Below, one piece after another: positions 9,026 through 12,490 of a stretch of 12,490 nt of DNA. The position numbers and the translations under genes are program-made. This DNA comes from Actinomycetota bacterium (GTDB lineage Bacteria; Actinomycetota; Actinomycetes; Actinomycetales; Microbacteriaceae). Under the pieces are notes generated by a model, which saw only the letters and a program-made list of their open reading frames with translations, had not been told where the DNA came from and searched no databases. Positions within the stretch are counted from its first letter, which is position 1. Every line of letters begins with the position of its first letter. The DNA lies in contig WLFX01000013.1 in assembly GCA_009703545.1 (NCBI GenBank), positions 1 through 12,490 of the forward strand, read 5' to 3'.

Positions 9026-9519
9026 CGTACGTGCTCCAGTCGCTCAACGAGAGATTCCGCAATCGCGTCCATCGACCCTCGACTCGTATCAACGGTGAAT
9101 TCAGCGAGACGGTCGTAAATTGGCTGACGCTCAGTAAGGAGAGCGTTCCACGCTTCGATACCACCAGCAAGCAGTGGACGTGTTCCAGAAACAAGTCGCG
9201 GAGCGATGGCGTCCGGAGTGGCGGTAATGAGGACCACTCGCAAATTCTCAAGGTCGCGCTGGGTGTCCGTGTTGAGGACAGCTCCACCGCCAAGAGACAC
9301 AATTCCCGACGTCGAGAGCGCGGAAACAACCGCGTCACGTTCCCACACTCGGAACTGTTGCTCACCGTCGGACTCAAAGATCGTTGAAATCGGACCGTGA
9401 TCCGCGACAACCATTTTGTCGGTATCTGCGAATTCCACCCCGAGTAATGCAGCCACGCGTTTACCGAGGCGAGATTTACCTGCGGCCGGCGGTCCGATGA
9501 GAACCGCAATCGGACTCAC
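9022..9519 (-). CDS. aroK: Shikimate kinase
   Basis: AroK phosphorylates shikimate at the 3-hydroxyl using ATP. The 165 residues are typical of this small NMP-kinase-like fold. The Walker A loop is GPPAAGKS at 9-16, with Ala where Gly is commoner but still fitting GxxxxGKS. Shikimate-binding residues expected in the family are visible as D34 in ADTDK, R57 in QFRVWER and the GGG of SLGGGAV at 77-79. R114 in the TRPLL lid closes over ATP, and [15 protein letters not shown] at about 130-144 is the conserved C-terminal helix start with its adenine-side arginine. The GTG start overlaps the aroC stop by four bases (GTGA), and its own stop overlaps aroB. Confidence 0.97.
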   Translation of the reverse strand: MSPIAVLIGPPAAGKSRLGKRVAALLGVEFADTDKMVVADHGPISTIFESDGEQQFRVWERDAVVSALSTSGIVSLGGGAVLNTDTQRDLENLRVVLITATPDAIAPRLVSGTRPLLAGGIEAWNALLTERQPIYDRLAEFTVDTSRGSMDAIAESLVERLEHVR

Positions 9520-10709
9520 GGGCGGTCCTGCTTGGTCCGTCGTGATTCAGGAATCGCGTCGAGGTAGGACTGCATATTGCGGCGCGTTTCTCCGACCGAG
9601 TCTCCGCCGAACTTTTCCAGAACCGCCTCGGCGACCACGAGAAGAACCATCGCTTCCGCGACAACCCCCGCCGCGGGCACCGCACACACGTCTGAACGCT
9701 GGTGATGTGCCGTGGTCTCGTCACCTGTCGCAACATCAACCGTCCGCAACGCGTGTGGGACGGTCGCGATTGGCTTCATTCCGGCGCGCACGCGCAGGAC
9801 TTGTCCGGTACTCATTCCGCCTTCAATACCACCTGCGCGCTCGCTGAGCCGCTCTAGACCATCGCCCTGAACGATTTCATCGTGTGCCGCACTTCCGGGT
9901 CGACGCGTCGTCTCGAAGCCGTCGCCGACCTCGACCCCCTTGATGGCCTGGATTCCCATGAGCGCCGCGGCAAGGCGAGAGTCAAGTCGGCGATCCCAGT
10001 GCACAAATGAGCCAAGCCCGGGGGGCAATCCGTAGACAAGCACCTCGACCACTCCACCAAGAGTGTCTCCGTCCCTATGCGCACCGTCTACTGCGGCGAC
10101 CATGCGAACCGACGTCGCGTCATCGAAACAACGCAACATGTCGGCATCCAAGGCTTCAACGTCAGATGGTCGAGGTAGAGGAGACCCTTCGGGCACCGCC
10201 ACGGTAGCAATGGCGACGGTGTGGGCGACTGTTTCAATCCCAAGTTCCGCAAGGAACGCGCGGGCAACGGCGCCCAGCGCCACTCGTGTTGCGGTTTCGC
10301 GCGCGGATGCCCGTTCTAGAACGGGACGCGCCTCGTCAAAGTCGTACTTTTGCATTCCGGTGAGATCGGCATGTCCTGGTCGCGGGCGCGTCAGCGCAGC
10401 ACCACGCCCACTGTCCAACACCGCGGGATCGACCGGTTCGACGCTCATCACCTCGGTCCACTTGGGCCATTCGGTGTTCGTGATACGCAGTGCGACGGGA
10501 CCACCCATGGTTAGCCCATGTCGAACGCCTCCAGAGACAAAGACCTCATCGGCTTCAAATTTCATTCGAGCACCGCGACCATATCCGAGTCGACGACGCG
10601 CGAGGTCGCTGCGAATATCGTCCAATGACAACGGAATGCCCGATGGGAGCCCCTCGATAATTCCGATGAGCTCTGGTCCGTGTGATTCACCCGCAGTCAG
10701 CCATCGCAT
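9516..10709 (-). CDS. aroC: Chorismate synthase
   Basis: AroC removes phosphate from EPSP to give chorismate using reduced FMN as catalyst, the last shikimate step. I chose the ATG at 10707-10709, giving 397 residues starting [16 protein letters not shown], which is where this family starts. An in-frame GTG at 10757 would add 16 unconserved residues and run into aroE. Motifs are GESHGPE near 7-13, [12 protein letters not shown] near 34-45, [15 protein letters not shown] near 55-69, the active-site [31 protein letters not shown] block near 107-137, and [17 protein letters not shown] near the end. Chorismate synthase's invariant histidines (GESHG and RPGH) are both present. The 28-base gap to aroE (10710-10737) holds only a weak GGA-type ribosome-binding site and no terminator. 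Confidence 0.97.
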   Translation of the reverse strand: MRWLTAGESHGPELIGIIEGLPSGIPLSLDDIRSDLARRRLGYGRGARMKFEADEVFVSGGVRHGLTMGGPVALRITNTEWPKWTEVMSVEPVDPAVLDSGRGAALTRPRPGHADLTGMQKYDFDEARPVLERASARETATRVALGAVARAFLAELGIETVAHTVAIATVAVPEGSPLPRPSDVEALDADMLRCFDDATSVRMVAAVDGAHRDGDTLGGVVEVLVYGLPPGLGSFVHWDRRLDSRLAAALMGIQAIKGVEVGDGFETTRRPGSAAHDEIVQGDGLERLSERAGGIEGGMSTGQVLRVRAGMKPIATVPHALRTVDVATGDETTAHHQRSDVCAVPAAGVVAEAMVLLVVAEAVLEKFGGDSVGETRRNMQSYLDAIPESRRTKQDRP

Positions 10710-10737
10710 GTCTCTATTGTTCCAGAAGGGAGGTTCG

Positions 10738-11568
10738 TTAGAGACCAACCGCCGCACGCATGGCGGTCACGACGAGTTCCTCGTTCGGAAGGGGCTCGTC
10801 GACGGAATCACCGTAGAAGACCCGGGCTTGTCGCACCGCTTGCCATAACAACATGTGCAGGCCGCTGATCGACTCGAGCCCCCGTCGACCCCATTCCTGA
10901 CCGAGCGCGCTCGGCCATGGCTGATATACGACGTCGAACAATGCAACAGCGTTAAGACAATCGAGAGTTGCAGGTGAGAGTACCGCGGTCGACGGAAGAC
11001 TACTCACCACGATGTCCGCTGGCTCGAGCACCTCGCCGAACAGCGCAGTTCGCGCGTCAATTCCCAACTCACGACAGAGCTTTTGTAGATCGCGTGTGCG
11101 ACTGAGGTCCCGAGCGACGACAACCAGTGACTCAACTCCGAGATCACGTAGTGACACGACGAGCGACGACGCGGTCGCGCCGGCACCGAGGATGATTGCG
11201 CTGCTAAAATCCGTCCCCCATTGCCGTCGCATAGCCGTCGTAGCTCCCCACACGTCGGTGTTGTAGCCCTCCCAGCCATTCGAACGGCGCACAACGGTGT
11301 TGACCGACCCGGTCAAGGTCGACGTCGCGCATTCCCGCGCGAGCATCGGTCGAATGACATTTTTGAGAGGCATCGTCAGCGACAATCCCGTCCACGAGTC
11401 GCCGAGCGATTTGATAAAGCCAGGGAGCTCCGATCCAGTTACCTCTGTTGAGGTATAGGTTGCATCGATACCGAGCGTGGAAATTGCCGCACGATGCAAG
11501 GCAGGAGATTGCGAGTGGTTAATCGGGCTACCGAGGACTCCGAAGTTCCTAGTCACAGTAATCGGCAT
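10738..11568 (-). CDS. aroE: Shikimate 5-dehydrogenase
   Basis: AroE reduces 3-dehydroshikimate to shikimate with NADPH. From the ATG at 11566-11568 it is 276 residues, the normal length. The substrate domain has [16 protein letters not shown] at about 11-26 with the two Ser of [11 protein letters not shown] at about 63-70 with catalytic K69, VNT with N90, and YNTD ending at catalytic D105. The nucleotide domain has LGAGATASS at about 127-135, followed by [11 protein letters not shown] in place of the textbook NRT loop; AR-type loops are familiar in actinobacterial Aro[18 protein letters not shown] near the end is the family C-terminus. The start lies 20 bases inside mltG. A GTG four codons later (11554-11556) is possible. 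Upstream in-frame codons to 11676 would add 36 unconserved residues. Confidence 0.95.
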   Translation of the reverse strand: MPITVTRNFGVLGSPINHSQSPALHRAAISTLGIDATYTSTEVTGSELPGFIKSLGDSWTGLSLTMPLKNVIRPMLARECATSTLTGSVNTVVRRSNGWEGYNTDVWGATTAMRRQWGTDFSSAIILGAGATASSLVVSLRDLGVESLVVVARDLSRTRDLQKLCRELGIDARTALFGEVLEPADIVVSSLPSTAVLSPATLDCLNAVALFDVVYQPWPSALGQEWGRRGLESISGLHMLLWQAVRQARVFYGDSVDEPLPNEELVVTAMRAAVGL

Positions 11569-12490
11569 TCGCAGCACTGGCACTGCACCAGGTTCGAAGT
11601 TCCTGGACTGCTGCATCGTGCTCCGCGGTGGTCTCAGAAAACTTAGTCTCTCCTGTCTTGAGGTTGACCGGCACAAAGAAGAACCAGGGGCCCTCCGCCG
11701 GATTCAAGACCGCTTCCAACGCAACTTCTCCGGGCAAACCGATTGGACCAACGGGAAGACCTTTGTGGACATAGGTGTTATACATGTTGCTTGCGTCAGC
11801 CCGCTCGTCTTCCGTTGTCCACACCGTGTGAAGGTTGCCGGTCCCGTAGGCGACAGTTGCGTCTGACTCCAAGTTCCAGTCCGCGTCGAGTCGATTCTGA
11901 AAAACTCGCGCAATCTTGGCGAAATCCTCAGTGTTACTGCCCGCCTCGCGTTGAACCAGTGAAGCAAACGTCACTACCGAATATCGTTTGCTCGGCTCGA
12001 CACCGAGGGCATCGAGTCGAGCATTCATTTCATCGACCATGGTTTGAATGATGGAGGTCGCATCTTGAGTGGGGTCGAATTCGTAGGTTGCGGGGAAAAG
12101 AAAACCTTCGACTGATGGCGCTTTGGCAGGGATTCCGAATAGCGTCGGATCGACAGACGCCGCCTCAAAGTCGGTTACCGCGATCCCGGTAGCTTCGCTC
12201 AGAGCGGCGAACGTCGATGTGAGAACAGAGCCTTCTGGAATTGTCACCTTGAGTGTGATGCGGTTCGCCGCATCACTCAAAATCGCGATCGCGGACGCCG
12301 CACTCATCTGTGTCTTGAGCGTATAACTTCCGGGCGTGAAAACGATGGACGAATCATCGAGTAACAGTCGATATACCGCATCAAATGACTTTGTTACGCC
12401 AGCGTCCACAAGCTTCTGTGCAATAACGTCACCGTATTCACCCTGTTCTATGGTGATGCGGATTTCGGGAGCGATACCCTCGCCGGCGTA
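11549..12490 (-). CDS. mltG: Endolytic murein transglycosylase MltG-like (YceG family), 5' end outside window
   Basis: MltG is a membrane-anchored lytic transglycosylase that cuts growing glycan strands and so sets their length. The frame is open at the window edge, leaving the last 313 residues; the cytoplasmic part and membrane helix are outside. Seen here are a LysM-like segment with ITIEQGEYGDVIAQKL and a second VTIPEGSVLTSTFAAL, EGFLFPATYEF at about residues 127-137 of this fragment, and the catalytic region SLVQREAGSNTEDFAKIARVFQNRL. Its glutamate (codon 11945-11947) is the expected catalytic acid. The C-terminal block LPVGPIGLPGEVALEAVLNPA, then FFFVPVN and FSETTAEHDAAV, is typical. 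The extreme C-terminus carries two Cys ([13 protein letters not shown]). The stop lies inside aroE. In actinobacteria this gene commonly stands just ahead of aroE. Confidence 0.95.
   Translation of the reverse strand, partial: YAGEGIAPEIRITIEQGEYGDVIAQKLVDAGVTKSFDAVYRLLLDDSSIVFTPGSYTLKTQMSAASAIAILSDAANRITLKVTIPEGSVLTSTFAALSEATGIAVTDFEAASVDPTLFGIPAKAPSVEGFLFPATYEFDPTQDATSIIQTMVDEMNARLDALGVEPSKRYSVVTFASLVQREAGSNTEDFAKIARVFQNRLDADWNLESDATVAYGTGNLHTVWTTEDERADASNMYNTYVHKGLPVGPIGLPGEVALEAVLNPAEGPWFFFVPVNLKTGETKFSETTAEHDAAVQELRTWCSASAANADYCD

Noticed and set aside
9472..9495. Walker A loop of shikimate kinase with Ala in place of a common Gly (GPPAAGKS)
   Set aside because: It still fits the general GxxxxGKS pattern and all other active-site residues are present.
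10710..10757. GTG start adding 16 residues to chorismate synthase
   Set aside because: The extra residues are not part of the family and would overlap aroE; the ATG at 10709 gives the standard N-terminus.
10063..10848. 261-codon plus-strand open frame opposite aroC and the end of aroE
   Set aside because: It is rich in Ser, Arg and Pro with no family features, and aroC is intact on the other strand.
11541..11604. 10-base direct repeat CGAAGTTCCT at 11541-11550 and 11595-11604
   Set aside because: Both copies are inside coding sequence at the mltG-aroE junction, with no associated structure; many 10-base matches are expected in a window this size.

Overview
The window is a single unbroken run of thirteen genes, all on the minus strand. 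In transcription order (right to left) they are mltG (5' end outside the window), aroE, aroC, aroK, aroB, aroQ, efp, nusB, pyrR, pyrB, pyrC, carA and carB (3' end outside the window). I saw no mobile element, CRISPR array, RNA gene or origin. No stretch over 55 bases lacks a gene. The plus-strand ORFs are shadows of these genes.

The organism is very probably an actinobacterium. The gene order (aro block, efp-nusB, then pyrR-pyrB-pyrC-carA-carB) is typical of that phylum. Several genes start with GTG, and EF-P, chorismate synthase and the partial CarB read closest to actinobacterial forms from memory. DNA is moderately GC-rich (57% in the first 60 bases; the rest judged by eye). The tight packing would suit a small-genome lineage such as some Microbacteriaceae, but that is a guess.

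Region by region: bases 11549-12490 hold the C-terminal part of an MltG-like lytic transglycosylase. Bases 7508-11568 hold five shikimate-pathway enzymes: 3-dehydroquinate synthase, type II dehydroquinase, shikimate dehydrogenase, shikimate kinase and chorismate synthase. DAHP synthase and EPSP synthase are not here. Bases 6483-7465 hold EF-P and NusB. Bases 1-6427 hold the front half of de novo pyrimidine synthesis (carbamoyl phosphate synthetase, aspartate transcarbamoylase, dihydroorotase) preceded by their regulator PyrR.

Of the twelve junctions, eight overlap (20, 4, 4, 1, 4, 4, 4 and 1 nt, in transcription order) and four are gaps of 28, 9, 42 and 55 nt. The 55-nt gap before pyrR is the most informative non-coding piece. 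It holds a hairpin whose tip matches the known PyrR-binding RNA consensus and whose lower stem pairs with the pyrR Shine-Dalgarno sequence, flanked by a 10-nt direct repeat. Because pyrR, pyrB, pyrC, carA and carB all overlap end to start, that hairpin could set translation of the whole pyrimidine block. I found no evidence for an unknown defence or mobile system; the window is core metabolism.
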